The notes under the pieces were generated by a model. The model ran no database searches. It was not told the origin of the DNA and saw nothing but the letters and a program-made list of their open reading frames with translations. This document shows, one piece after another, positions 5,590 through 5,730 of a stretch of DNA of 5,730 nucleotides. Source of the stretch: Hyphomicrobiales bacterium (GTDB lineage: Bacteria > Pseudomonadota > Alphaproteobacteria > Rhizobiales > Aestuariivirgaceae); contig JANXRO010000171.1 in assembly GCA_025356765.1 (NCBI GenBank), positions 1 to 5,730 of the forward strand, given 5' to 3'. The position numbers and the translations under genes are program-made. The stretch's first letter is position 1. Each line of letters starts with the position of its first letter.

Positions 5590-5730
5590 ATGGCAAATTT
5601 GATCATCACCTATTGGCGCGATATTCCCTCAGCGGTTTCGGTTAAAATCGGACGCAAGGAAGAAAAGCGCATGCTGGACAATCGCTTTATGGAGGCCATT
5701 GATATGGCGGCCATGCGCTCCGGTGCCACC
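5590..5730 (+). CDS. Virulence-factor family protein (PF13769-like), 5' part, runs off window
   Basis: The first 47 codons of a gene start at the ATG at 5590 and stay open to the window edge. The opening MANLIITYWRDIPSAVSVKI (1-20) with GRKEEKR and the helix FMEAIDMAAMRSGA (33-46) matches what I recall of a short alphaproteobacterial family labelled 'virulence factor' in domain databases (PF13769), which typically begins M-A-x-L-I-I-x-Y-W-R-D-I-P. The label is historical and does not show a role in disease. As I recall, relatives are often encoded beside methylenetetrahydrofolate reductase-like and corrinoid methyltransferase genes, suggesting a link to one-carbon metabolism, but nothing downstream is visible here. 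An AGGG at 5574-5577, 12 bases upstream, is a weak and rather distant ribosome-binding site. Family members are short (of the order of 100 residues), so about half the gene is probably missing. Confidence 0.75.
   Translation, partial: MANLIITYWRDIPSAVSVKIGRKEEKRMLDNRFMEAIDMAAMRSGAT

Overview
The window looks like chromosomal DNA of an alphaproteobacterium of moderate GC content, possibly marine or rhizobial. This is inferred from gene families and style only: a PhnY-type phosphonoacetaldehyde dehydrogenase, a PhoU-tailed Na/Pi cotransporter with alphaproteobacterial-type motifs, an SUGCT-like CoA-transferase, a DUF427 protein, a GlsB/YeaQ-type small membrane protein, a PH-like-domain membrane protein and a short protein of the so-called virulence-factor family. 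No rRNA, tRNA, CRISPR array, insertion sequence or phage gene is visible. Coding density is very high, and the longest stretch without a gene is about 96 bases.

Layout. (1) Positions 1-3600 hold one tightly packed plus-strand operon: the 3' end of phnY, a Na/Pi cotransporter starting 7 bases later, a class III CoA-transferase overlapping it by ATGA, and a DUF427 protein 11 bases further on. A strong intrinsic terminator closes it; its loop contains the DUF427 stop codon. (2) A second plus-strand unit, 3601-4952, encodes an unrecognised exported protein with four cysteines, followed after 20 bases by a GlsB/YeaQ-like membrane protein. (3) A minus-strand gene (4954-5493) for a two-helix membrane protein with a PH-like domain converges on that unit with one base between the stop codons. 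(4) A 96-base divergent intergenic region separates it from the 5' end of a virulence-factor-family (PF13769-like) gene, which runs off the right edge.

How they may work together. PhnY converts phosphonoacetaldehyde to phosphonoacetate in the PhnW-PhnY-PhnA route for 2-aminoethylphosphonate, whose last step releases inorganic phosphate. A Na/Pi transporter translated immediately after PhnY suggests a way to move the released phosphate across the membrane, perhaps as efflux when phosphonate is used for carbon or nitrogen. This is inference. The CoA-transferase and the DUF427 protein have no obvious place in that pathway and may simply be co-transcribed. The second unit and the PH-like gene look like envelope genes. 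I saw no clear sign of a wholly new system. The most interesting points are the phosphonate/phosphate pairing, the atypical transporter motifs and the orphan secreted protein.
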